Below are positions 15,342 to 22,471 of a stretch of 22,755 nucleotides of DNA, piece by piece. The translations under genes were made by a program, and so were the position numbers. Each line of letters begins with the position of its first letter. Position 1 is the stretch's first letter. The notes under the pieces are model-generated. The model was not told the origin of the DNA. It saw only the letters and a list, made by a program, of their open reading frames with translations, and did not search any database. The DNA comes from JAVBSX01 sp031549145 (GTDB taxonomy: Bacteria; Planctomycetota; Planctomycetia; Pirellulales; Thermoguttaceae), in NCBI GenBank assembly GCA_031549145.1, contig JAVBQI010000047.1:1-22755 (forward strand), read 5' to 3'.

Positions 15342-17912
15342 TCAGTGCGCGTCACTACGCCTGCGACGGGCGAGATCGATGCGTCGCAACAACACGTCAA
15401 AAACGAACAAACCTAGCGCGGCGGTCAACAAATACGGCCAAAGCGGGACGATTTTCCAGGCAATGCGATTTTCCTCCGGTTCGAACAAACTTTCCGGCGT
15501 CGGATCGTACCGCCCGCCGCTCGAATCGGCGATTTGTTGCAGCAGCGCGGTGTTCGTCGGTTTCAAACGCAACTCTTCCGGAGACCCGACCATCACCCCG
15601 CGCGACTGCGAGGCGACCGTCGTCTCACCGCTTCGCAACGCAATTTGAGCATGGTACCCGCCGCGATGTGCGGCCGGGAACGACGCTTCGTACCGGCCGG
15701 GGGCGCTCGGTTCGAGCGTCAATTCCTCCCGCGAAAGGTCCGGACCGATCACGGTCAGCGTCCCTTCCCCTTTGTTGATATATCGGTCCAAATCGTCGAC
15801 GGCATCGAGCACGATCCCAACCTGAGAGCCGCGACGTTCCAATTCGATCATCGTCCCTCGCGTTTGCGAAGTGCGCATCGTATGCCGAACGACCTGGGCC
15901 CAGAAGCTCGCGAACCCTTCCCAAACGGTCCAGTCGGCGGCCCAGCGGTTTTTCGCGTCGGACGTAAACGCCGTCGACATTCCCAGCCCGTAACGCCACC
16001 AAACGAGCAGCGGCTCGCCCGATTCGGTCGCGAGAATGAACTGGCTCGTCGGTTTCGCTTTCGTCACGACAAACCCGAGCAGCGGCGGAGCGGTTTCGAG
16101 CGGTACCCCGGCGAGAACCTCGGTCGGCGTAATCGTAACCGGCACAAACGGCTCTTCGTGTATCGAGGATTTGGCGGCGATCATCGTCTCCCGCGCGAAA
16201 ATCTGCGGGATCGCCTGCGGATCGTCGCAGCTGTAATGCCGTCCGCCGCCATTGGTCGCGATCCCCTGCAAGAGCTCGTTGTCGGCCTGTCCGACGCCGA
16301 CCGTCGAAACGGTGATCCTCGCGTCGACCATCTGCCGGACGATCCCTTCGAAGTCCCCCGGCTCGCTGTACCCGTCGGTCAAAAGAATCACATGCTTGAG
16401 CTTCGCGCTGACGCGATTCAATTGATCGAGGGCATCGACCAACGCCGGATAAATGCTCGTCCCCCCCGCCGCTTCGATCGTGCTGATCGCCGAGTTGACC
16501 GAGGACGGGGAGGAGACGTTTTGAATCGGCGTGATCAGGTAGGTCGCACCGTCGAAGGCGACGACGGCGACGAAATCCCGGGGCGTGAGGAGTTCGACGG
16601 CGCTTTTCGCGGCGTCTTTCGCCATTTCCATTTTTTCCCCCCCCATCGACCCGGAGCGGTCGATCACCAGGCACATCGCCAAACTCGGTTTCTCCTTTTC
16701 CTTCTCCGGGTTGCAGGAAACCGGGAGCACTTCTTCGAGCGGCGTCTTCGAGTAGCCTCCCAACCCGAACGATTGTTCGCCGCCGAGCATGAGCAACCCG
16801 CCGCCGAGATCGCGGACGTAAGTGCGGAGCAGGTCCATTTGCCGGATCGAAAACGACGTTGCCGGGACGTTCGAAAGGATCACGGCTTCGAAATTCTCGA
16901 ATTCCTCAAGCGTGCGCGGCATCCCTTCGGTCGGGCGAATCTCGGTCTCGATTTCCTGCTGCCTCAGGGCGGCGGCAAAATCGCGGACGGTGTTCGGCTC
17001 GCTTTCGATCAGGAGCATCCGGGGTTTTCCGCCGACGAAAATCAGGCCCGAGGCGGTGTTGTTGTCGATGATCGTATCATCCGGCGATTCGACGGTCGCG
17101 GAATACTCAAGCTGCCGGCGGTCGGTTACGCTTTGTTGAAAACGAAAGACGTTTTTGCCGATTTCGAGCGACCGGTTTTCCTCGACGATTTTGAACCCTT
17201 CCCGAAAGACGGCGATTTTTCCTTCCGATTCGCGATTGCTTTGAACGACGACCTCGATCGTGAACGGCTCACCCTGCCGGACTTGCGGGGGGATGTTGAG
17301 TTCGGCGAGCTGCACCTCTGGCGTTTCGGCGGCGGGCAGCGGCACGGTCGCGACCGGGACGCCCCCTTGAATCACGGCCGCGAGGGCGTCGCCGACCGTT
17401 TCGTTCCCGTCGGAAAGAAGGACCAGCAGTGGGACGCGATCCGGCGGGAGCATCGCGATCGCCGGTTCGATCGCACGGGCAATGTCGGTCGCGGCATCGT
17501 CGTTTTTCCCTTTTGTTTGTTCTCCAATTGCCTCGTCTTCGTCCCGGGATTCGATTTTTGAACCCAATTCTCTTTTTCGCACGGTTCCGGCGAACGGGAG
17601 AATCGCGATCGGCGTCGTTCCGGCGGCCGCCTCGGCCCGTTTGAGATACTGCTCGGCGATCTCCCTCGCGCCGGCGTCGATACTACGACTTTCGTCAACC
17701 AGGAAAACGACCGTTTTTTCGTGCGTCGGCAACAACAGCGTCAATCCGGCGAGGGCCAACACGAGCAGCGTGAGAATCAGCGATCGCACGAAGAGCGAAG
17801 CCCGCCGCTGCACGCGGGAAAAATCGACCAGGCTTCGCCGATACGCCCAAAGCAGCACCGCCAAGAGCAGCAGTCCGAGCAGATAATAAGGATGCGTCAG
17901 TTCAAGGACCAT
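15342..17912 (-). CDS. Double-VWA, glutamine-amidotransferase-like membrane protein
   Basis: 856 aa. Two N-terminal transmembrane segments (~8-24 and ~41-61) resemble BatA-type proteins. The first von Willebrand A domain starts at residue 67 (VVFLVDESRSID) with the metal site DxSxS at Asp73, Ser75, Ser77. A linker follows. Residues ~290-400 resemble a class I glutamine-amidotransferase-like fold (LLIESEPNTVRDF, GGGLLMLGGEQSFG) without an evident catalytic Cys. The second VWA is at ~411-590 with MIDAS Asp418, Ser420, Ser422, DGATYL and LLTDG. The C-terminal half ends with a transmembrane segment (~825-842) and a basic tail. Such proteins are common in planctomycetes and are thought to be surface or envelope metal-dependent adhesion/assembly proteins; the exact function is unknown. 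It is preceded by a small membrane-protein gene 18 bp away. Confidence 0.85.
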   Translation of the reverse strand: MVLELTHPYYLLGLLLLAVLLWAYRRSLVDFSRVQRRASLFVRSLILTLLVLALAGLTLLLPTHEKTVVFLVDESRSIDAGAREIAEQYLKRAEAAAGTTPIAILPFAGTVRKRELGSKIESRDEDEAIGEQTKGKNDDAATDIARAIEPAIAMLPPDRVPLLVLLSDGNETVGDALAAVIQGGVPVATVPLPAAETPEVQLAELNIPPQVRQGEPFTIEVVVQSNRESEGKIAVFREGFKIVEENRSLEIGKNVFRFQQSVTDRRQLEYSATVESPDDTIIDNNTASGLIFVGGKPRMLLIESEPNTVRDFAAALRQQEIETEIRPTEGMPRTLEEFENFEAVILSNVPATSFSIRQMDLLRTYVRDLGGGLLMLGGEQSFGLGGYSKTPLEEVLPVSCNPEKEKEKPSLAMCLVIDRSGSMGGEKMEMAKDAAKSAVELLTPRDFVAVVAFDGATYLITPIQNVSSPSSVNSAISTIEAAGGTSIYPALVDALDQLNRVSAKLKHVILLTDGYSEPGDFEGIVRQMVDARITVSTVGVGQADNELLQGIATNGGGRHYSCDDPQAIPQIFARETMIAAKSSIHEEPFVPVTITPTEVLAGVPLETAPPLLGFVVTKAKPTSQFILATESGEPLLVWWRYGLGMSTAFTSDAKNRWAADWTVWEGFASFWAQVVRHTMRTSQTRGTMIELERRGSQVGIVLDAVDDLDRYINKGEGTLTVIGPDLSREELTLEPSAPGRYEASFPAAHRGGYHAQIALRSGETTVASQSRGVMVGSPEELRLKPTNTALLQQIADSSGGRYDPTPESLFEPEENRIAWKIVPLWPYLLTAALGLFVFDVLLRRIDLARRRRSDAH

Positions 17913-17930
17913 GCGAGAGGCGGGGCGGAT

Positions 17931-18164
17931 TCAAAATTCGTTGCTGTTTTGTGATTCGGCATCTTCCGAGACCGGAACGGCGGGTGCCGGGGCGACGGCG
18001 TCCCGGACGCAGCGCATCGCCGAAAATAGTAAAACGGCGAGCAGTAGCACGACCGGCAGGAGCATCATCACGATTCCCGGTGAGCGATTGTACAGCATCC
18101 AAAAATCGGGGCCTTGAGATTTGCGCACGACGGTTTTCTCAGGAGCAGAACGGGAAATACTCAA
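17931..18164 (-). CDS. Small single-pass membrane protein
   Basis: 77 aa if translation begins at TTG 18164, or 55 aa from the in-frame ATG at 18098. Codons have the G/C third-position bias of the neighbouring genes. One hydrophobic segment (~residues 31-50, IVMMLLPVVLLLAVLLF) is followed by a Pro/Ala/Val-rich and acidic tail. It ends 18 bp before the VWA gene on the same strand, so the two are probably one transcript. A perfect TATAAT (minus strand, 18181-18176) ends 11 bases before the TTG, which would leave almost no leader. No family recognised. Confidence 0.6.
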   Translation of the reverse strand: MSISRSAPEKTVVRKSQGPDFWMLYNRSPGIVMMLLPVVLLLAVLLFSAMRCVRDAVAPAPAVPVSEDAESQNSNEF

Positions 18165-18175
18165 TACATTTTGTA

Positions 18176-18181
18176 ATTATA
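18176..18181 (-). promoter_or_regulatory. Candidate -10 box for the small membrane protein / VWA unit
   Basis: Perfect TATAAT on the minus strand, 11 bases before the TTG start of the 77-aa gene. No recognisable -35 at 16-18 bp. Confidence 0.35.
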
Positions 18182-18252
18182 CTAAATCCGACCGGCGGAC
18201 GCTATTGAGCCTCCGGATTCTTCAAGAGAATTGTAAAGTCGAGCGCGGCAAA

Positions 18253-18331
18253 CAGCAGCCCGAAGCGTGAGCGCCGGGTTGGTCCCGCATTTCCGCATTG
18301 GAAAACCGGGCGCTGACGCTTCCGGCTGCTG
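18253..18331. repeat. Palindrome, sister of the element at 22373-22448
   Basis: Arms 18253-18280 and 18304-18331 match as inverted copies at 25 of 28 positions, loop 23 nt. The core arm sequence GAAGCGTGAGCGC pairs with GCGCTGACGCTTC except for one central G opposite G, the same mismatch as in the element at 22373-22448. It lies in the divergent gap between the small membrane protein gene and coaC. Confidence 0.75.
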
Positions 18332-18403
18332 CCCGATTCGATACTTTTTCCAAAATCTCGACTATGCAATCGTCCTGTCCGTTTCTTCAGAATGTGCATC
18401 CCG

Positions 18404-18432
18404 TTGCCCTGATTGGCAGAGCGGGCTAAAAT
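18404..18432 (+). promoter_or_regulatory. Candidate promoter for coaC
   Basis: TTGCCC (18404-18409), a 17-bp spacer, then TAAAAT (18427-18432), about 39 bp upstream of the coaC ATG. Motif-based only. Confidence 0.4.
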
Positions 18433-18470
18433 ACGTTTTTCTTTTCGACAAATCAATTTTACTTTTAAAA

Positions 18471-18992
18471 ATGGAAATTCTGATCGGAATAACCGGGGGG
18501 ATCGCCGCCTACAAAACGGTGACGCTCGTCTCTCGGCTGGTGCAAGCGAATTACGGCGTTTCCGTGATTATGACGGAATCGGCGATGCGGCTGATCGGCC
18601 CGAAAACCTTCGAAGCGATTTCCGGTCGTCCGGTCGAAACCTCGCTTTTCGACTCGCCGCGATCTCATGCCCACATCGAAATTCCCCGGGCGGCCCAACT
18701 TTTTTGCGTCGCACCGGCGAGCGCGAACTTTCTCGCAAAAGCCGCCCACGGCATTGCCGATGATCTGCTCAGCACGGTTTATCTTTCCTTCGTCGGGCCG
18801 GTCCTTTTCGCCCCGGCAATGAACGCGGCGATGTGGGAAAAACCGGTCGTGCAGCGCAACGTCCGGCAATTGCTCGCCGACGGCGTCCGGATGATCGGCC
18901 CCGAAGCGGGGCACCTCAGCTGTGGCGAAACCGGGCCGGGCCGCATGTCCGAACCGGAAGCGATCTTCCAGGAAATCACGCGAATGCTGTAG
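18471..18992 (+). CDS. coaC: Phosphopantothenoylcysteine decarboxylase (stand-alone CoaC)
   Basis: An FMN-dependent enzyme that decarboxylates 4'-phosphopantothenoylcysteine to 4'-phosphopantetheine in CoA synthesis. 173 aa, the size of the decarboxylase half of the usual bifunctional CoaBC. Seen: flavin-binding GITGGIAAYKT (7-17), the active-site His68 in HAHIEI, APASANFLAK, the substrate-binding PAMN (115-118), and HLSCGETGPGRM with the catalytic Cys151. The frame continues to a stop after RML with no CoaB (synthetase) domain, so CoaB must be encoded elsewhere. ATG 18471 begins exactly at the family N-terminus; upstream open frame (to 18267) overlaps a palindrome and shows no homology. No ribosome site is visible before the ATG. 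Confidence 0.92.
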   Translation: MEILIGITGGIAAYKTVTLVSRLVQANYGVSVIMTESAMRLIGPKTFEAISGRPVETSLFDSPRSHAHIEIPRAAQLFCVAPASANFLAKAAHGIADDLLSTVYLSFVGPVLFAPAMNAAMWEKPVVQRNVRQLLADGVRMIGPEAGHLSCGETGPGRMSEPEAIFQEITRML

Positions 18993-19119
18993 GGGCCGAA
19001 GATGTCCGAGTCGGATAGGGCCGCCGTTTTCTTACGGGCGAGGTTCCGATTCGATGATTTTCCGAGGGGCGACGCGTATGACTTGCACTGTCTGAGATAC
19101 CGAAACCGAACTTCGGGTC

Positions 19120-19195
19120 AAGGCTGTCGACTGTAGGCCGTAGGCTGTAGGGCCCGAATTCCAACCGTTCCCTACAGTCTACAGCCTATAGCCTT
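19120..19195. repeat. Palindromic repeat of CTGTAGGC-type units
   Basis: Left arm 19120-19152 (several CTGTAGGC/CCGTAGGC units) and right arm 19170-19195 (CCCTACAGTCTACAGCC..) are imperfect inverted copies. It lies in the convergent gap between coaC and the SDR gene. Repeats of this composition are common dispersed intergenic elements; any terminator role is inference. Confidence 0.65.
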
Positions 19196-19250
19196 GCCGC
19201 GGTTTCAGGCTTCCATTGAAAAACAAGGCAACGCATCTGAGACAGTCCAA

Positions 19251-20261
19251 TTACAAGAAACCGTTTTCTTTGTACCAGAGCGTTGTCTGATCGAGCCGTT
19301 CCTGCAACGACTTGCCCGGAACGAAACCGAGTTGCTTTTGCGCTTTCCCGCCGTCGCAAATCCAAGGGCCGCACAAAGATTCTTTCGCCTTGTTCCAATC
19401 GAGCGAGACGCTGCCGCCGGAAATCCGTTTGATCACTTCGCAGTACAGCCCGAAGGCGAGGACGGCGATCGGTGGGCAGCGAAAGACGAACGTGTGCCGC
19501 AATTCCAAAGAATGTCCGATCATTCGCCCGAACTCGGCGAAGCGGACGTTTTCCCCGCAGTTCGCGAAATAAATTCCTTGTCCGGTCTTTTCACTTTCGG
19601 GAGTGAGATGCTCTCCCCGTTCCGGAATCCGGATGAGCAGCTCGGCCAAATCCGAGGCGTGTATGAACGAGAACGGCCGGTTGATCCAACCGGGCAGAAA
19701 ATGAAAATGCGTTCGCTGGACGACCCGAAAGAGTTCAAGGGACATTTCGTCGGTTTCTCCGAAAACGATCGGCGGCCGGACGACCGAGCAGGGGATCGTT
19801 TCCGAGTATTCGATCCAAATTCGTTCGGCTTCCAACTTGCTTTTGCCGTAAGCGGACATCGGCCGGGCCGGGTCGGCTTCGGTTTTCGGTTGTCCGTTTT
19901 TCGCCGGTCCGACGGCGGCCAACGACGAAACGAAAACCACCGTCGGTGCCGGGGTAAGCTTGAGGCATTCCTCGGCCAGGTTCCGGGTCCCTTCGACGTT
20001 GATCTCTTGAAAAAGGCCGGGCCGCGTTTCCCGCGTGATCCCGGCGAGATGGTAGACCGCTCCGACACCGTTCAAGGCGTTGAGAAGGCTCGAACGGTCC
20101 CGTATTTCTCCGTATACGATCTCGACGGGAAGGGATCGCAGCCGTTGGGTATCGGAGGAACGACGGACGAGACAGCGAACCGGAGACCCTTTTTCACACA
20201 ATTGTTTCGCGAGATGGTATCCGATAAAACCGTTGGCCCCGGTAATCAGTGTTGTCGTCAT
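19251..20261 (-). CDS. NAD-dependent epimerase/dehydratase (extended SDR)
   Basis: 336 aa, typical of extended short-chain dehydrogenases. The N-terminal Rossmann motif is TGANGFIG (7-14, TGxxGxxG). VYHLAG follows at 69-74, then VSSLAAVG with the active-site Ser region (112-113), and the catalytic YGKSK (Tyr138, Lys142). VRPPIVFG and INRPFSFIHASDLAE are typical of the substrate domain. It most resembles dihydroflavonol-reductase/3-beta-HSD-like epimerases acting on sugar nucleotides or sterol/polyprenoid-like substrates. HpnA, a hopanoid-associated SDR, belongs to this group, and hpnH is in the same window 17 kb away, but that distance makes the link weak. No ribosome site is evident; the start is set by the glycine-rich motif seven residues in. 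Confidence 0.85.
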   Translation of the reverse strand: MTTTLITGANGFIGYHLAKQLCEKGSPVRCLVRRSSDTQRLRSLPVEIVYGEIRDRSSLLNALNGVGAVYHLAGITRETRPGLFQEINVEGTRNLAEECLKLTPAPTVVFVSSLAAVGPAKNGQPKTEADPARPMSAYGKSKLEAERIWIEYSETIPCSVVRPPIVFGETDEMSLELFRVVQRTHFHFLPGWINRPFSFIHASDLAELLIRIPERGEHLTPESEKTGQGIYFANCGENVRFAEFGRMIGHSLELRHTFVFRCPPIAVLAFGLYCEVIKRISGGSVSLDWNKAKESLCGPWICDGGKAQKQLGFVPGKSLQERLDQTTLWYKENGFL

Positions 20262-20289
20262 TGTTCTGAGAGCGAATTCTGAGCATTGT

Positions 20290-20317
20290 CCGTTGAGCCG
20301 AGCGTCGCAGACGCCGG
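20290..20317 (+). repeat. Direct repeat copy 2
   Basis: 26 of 28 bases match 14654-14681 in the same orientation. Here there is no following T run and the small hairpin is broken by one base change, so a terminator role is not conserved between copies. Confidence 0.6.
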
Positions 20318-20477
20318 CGAATCTCGAAAAAGTCCCATCTGAACCCTAGGTCACAAAAACGGCTTTGTCAAAAAAAGAGGGCAAAATCAAAAAAATCGGT
20401 TCTACGCACCGGAAAGTGTCGTCGAACGCACTTTCGCGGTCATTTCGAATCGTTCCCATTTGTTTTCGGGACGAAAA

Positions 20478-20602
20478 AAAGAGCCGTAAGTGTAGTCGGT
20501 ACTCCGACGTAACTTACGGACCTTGCACACGGTACTGCCTCCGGCGACTTCCAACTCGGTACAAGGTCCGCAAGTTACGCTATGCTACACTTGCGGCTCT
20601 TT
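20478..20602. repeat. Four-arm palindrome with two alternative folds
   Basis: Outer arms 20478-20495 / 20585-20602 (17 of 18) and inner arms 20509-20525 / 20562-20578 (16 of 17) form one long hairpin. The same bases also make two local hairpins: CCGTAAGT with ACTTACGG on the left half, and CCGCAAGT with ACTTGCGG on the right half. Within each half the local pairing is perfect; between halves it differs by one T/C. The outer arms end in an A run on the left and a T run on the right. Confidence 0.8.
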
Positions 20603-20853
20603 GTCCTTTTTCGAACTGTTTTTGCCGCAGCGTTACTTTGAAGACACTTTCTTAATACCAGAAAACGGCTCGGTTACGTATATTGTTCAGCAATATTGAG
20701 AACATTACCGCTTCCTATTTTTGAGCAAAAATCACAAAATAGGAAAAACAGGAAAAGAATAGCGACAGAAATTGCTCTTTTGTGAACAAGCGAAAAACAT
20801 TAGAATTCGCGTTGCTATTTCTCGGAAAATATTTCCTCAGTCAATTATATGCA

Positions 20854-22350
20854 ATGTCCTTGAAAATATTGTTTGCCGACGACGAAATTTCGTTACAGGA
20901 ATTGATGCGGCGGGAAATTCCCGGCATGGGACACACGGTCGCCGTCTGCCCCGACGGGACGACCGCGATCGCCGCCCTGCAAAACGATTCGTTCGATTGC
21001 CTTCTCGTCGATATCGACATGCCGGGCGCCAACGGGCTTGAGGTGATCGCCGAAGCCCGCGAAAAGTGTCCCGAAGCCGAAGCGATCATTTTGACCGGCA
21101 AGGGAACCCTCGACACCGCGATCGCCGCCTTGCGGCAAGGGGTGTTCGATTATCTGACGAAACCGTGCCGGCTCGCCGAGATCGAGAAAATTCTGACCCG
21201 GGTCGAAGAAAAACGGGAGTTGACCCGAAAATATCTCGCCGTCAAAAACCAACTCCAACGGATCGAGGGGACGCGGCAACTGATCGGCTCGTCCGCTCCG
21301 ATGCAACAGGTCGGGCGGCTGATCGACAAAATCGCCCCGACCGAATCGACGGTCGTGATTCTCGGCGAAACGGGGACCGGCAAAGAGCTCGTCGCCCGGG
21401 CGATACACGACCGCAGCCCCCGGCGGGAAAAGCCGTTCGTCGCGATCAACTGCGGGGCCTTGCCGGAAAACCTGATCGAGAGCGAACTGTTCGGGCATCG
21501 CAAAGGGAGTTTTACGGGCGCGGACGAAAACCGGACCGGACTTTTGCAGGTCGCGAGCGGCGGGACGCTCTTCCTCGACGAGATCGGCGAGTTGCCCAAA
21601 GGGGTGCAGGCGAAACTGCTCCGTTTTCTCGAATCAGGCGAGGTACGCCGCGTCGGCGAAAACAACGCGACGATCTGCGACGTCCGGGTCGTGTGTGCGA
21701 CCTTGCGCAACCTCGAAACGATGGTGTACGAAGGGGATTTTCGGGAAGACCTCTGGTTCCGGATCAACACCTTCGAAATCGCTCTGCCGCCGCTTCGGGA
21801 ACGACTCGAAGATTTGCCGGAACTGATTCTGCATCTCGCGAAACGCTTTCAAGGCGGAGCGAGCATCCGAAAGGCCGAAGAGCTGTTTACTCCCGAGGCG
21901 TTCGGGCTGTTGCGAAATTACGACTGGCCCGGGAACGTCCGGCAATTGGCCAATACGATCGAGCATTCGTTGATATTGGCGGACCGCATCCCGATCGGGC
22001 CAGAAGCCCTGCCGCAGCCGATTCGTTTGCCGAAGCCGCAACCGAAACTGGCGATCGCGACGGAGCGGGAACGCGTCCTCGAACGTCGTCCGGAACGGCC
22101 GATCACGAAATCCCGCGAACTCCCTTCGCAGGATCACGCCGCGGACCCGATCGCCGATCTGCTTTCGTTCGACCCGGAAATTTCCGATTCGGCAGGTCGA
22201 ACGCTCCGCGATTTGGAAATGGACGCGATTCAAGCCGCCCTGCAGCGCAACGACGGCAACAAGGCGAAAGCGGCCGAAGAGCTCGGCATTAGCCTGAAAA
22301 CGCTTTACAACAAACTCAACCAACCGCTTGACGCCAAAAAGGCAGTGTAG
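20854..22350 (+). CDS. NtrC-family sigma-54 response regulator
   Basis: 498 aa with the classic three-part layout. The receiver (1-115) has the acidic pair Asp9/Asp10, phospho-acceptor Asp53 (LLVDIDMPG), Thr79 and Lys101 (YLTKPC). The AAA+ domain (~140-380) has Walker A GETGTGKE (171-178), the sigma-54 contact loop as GSFTGA (218-223) where GAFTGA is usual, Walker B GGTLFLDEIGEL, an FREDLWFRIN sensor/arginine-finger region, and NYDWPGNVRQL. A Fis-type DNA-binding helix-turn-helix ends the protein (AIQAALQRNDGNKAKAAEELGISLKTLYNKL). It should activate sigma-54 promoters when phosphorylated; no partner kinase is visible. The start at ATG 20854 begins the receiver; the frame opens further upstream without homology. 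Its next neighbour is flhB, so control of flagellar genes is plausible but inferred. Confidence 0.93.
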   Translation: MSLKILFADDEISLQELMRREIPGMGHTVAVCPDGTTAIAALQNDSFDCLLVDIDMPGANGLEVIAEAREKCPEAEAIILTGKGTLDTAIAALRQGVFDYLTKPCRLAEIEKILTRVEEKRELTRKYLAVKNQLQRIEGTRQLIGSSAPMQQVGRLIDKIAPTESTVVILGETGTGKELVARAIHDRSPRREKPFVAINCGALPENLIESELFGHRKGSFTGADENRTGLLQVASGGTLFLDEIGELPKGVQAKLLRFLESGEVRRVGENNATICDVRVVCATLRNLETMVYEGDFREDLWFRINTFEIALPPLRERLEDLPELILHLAKRFQGGASIRKAEELFTPEAFGLLRNYDWPGNVRQLANTIEHSLILADRIPIGPEALPQPIRLPKPQPKLAIATERERVLERRPERPITKSRELPSQDHAADPIADLLSFDPEISDSAGRTLRDLEMDAIQAALQRNDGNKAKAAEELGISLKTLYNKLNQPLDAKKAV

Positions 22351-22372
22351 CGGATTGAGTCACACAATTCAT

Positions 22373-22448
22373 ACTAGCCCCAAGCGTGAGCGCGGGGTGA
22401 TATTTCACGCGAATTTTTTATCCCCCCGCGCTGACGCTTGGGGCTAGT
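22373..22448. terminator. Palindrome/terminator between regulator and flhB
   Basis: Arms 22373-22397 and 22424-22448 pair at 24 of 25 positions, loop 26 nt. The right arm runs into TTTTT, an intrinsic-terminator shape for the regulator transcript. The arm core AAGCGTGAGCGC is shared with the element at 18253-18331, including the single central G-G mismatch. Confidence 0.75.
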
Positions 22449-22471
22449 TTTTGACAGCTATCAGCTAGATT

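Larger units (their letters stand above)
20262..20853. other. Divergent intergenic region SDR / response regulator (592 bp)
   Basis: The longest gap. It contains a copy of the 28-bp direct repeat (20290-20317), the four-arm palindrome (20478-20602), and a 10-bp inverted repeat TTCCTATTTT (20712-20721) / AAAATAGGAA (20736-20745) about 110 bp before the regulator start, which could be an operator. The sequence from 20620 on is AT-rich, as expected near a promoter, but I find no convincing -35/-10 or -24/-12 pair. An ORF of 96 codons (20365-20655) crosses the palindrome and is not credible. Confidence 0.6.

Noticed and set aside
15534..17561. 675-codon plus-strand ORF
   Set aside because: It is fully antisense to the VWA gene, Arg/Asp-rich, with no motifs; it arises from the G/C third-position bias of the real gene.
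18395..18440. tRNA-like stretch (TGGCAGAGCGGGC)
   Set aside because: Resembles a D-arm by chance; there is no anticodon or T-arm, and the sequence fits the coaC promoter better.
19251..20261. Calling the SDR gene hpnA
   Set aside because: Fold and motifs fit the wider group, but no residue I can see is specific to HpnA and hpnH is 17 kb away.
20365..20655. 96-codon plus-strand ORF
   Set aside because: Crosses the four-arm palindrome; Ser/Arg/Cys-rich with no coding bias.
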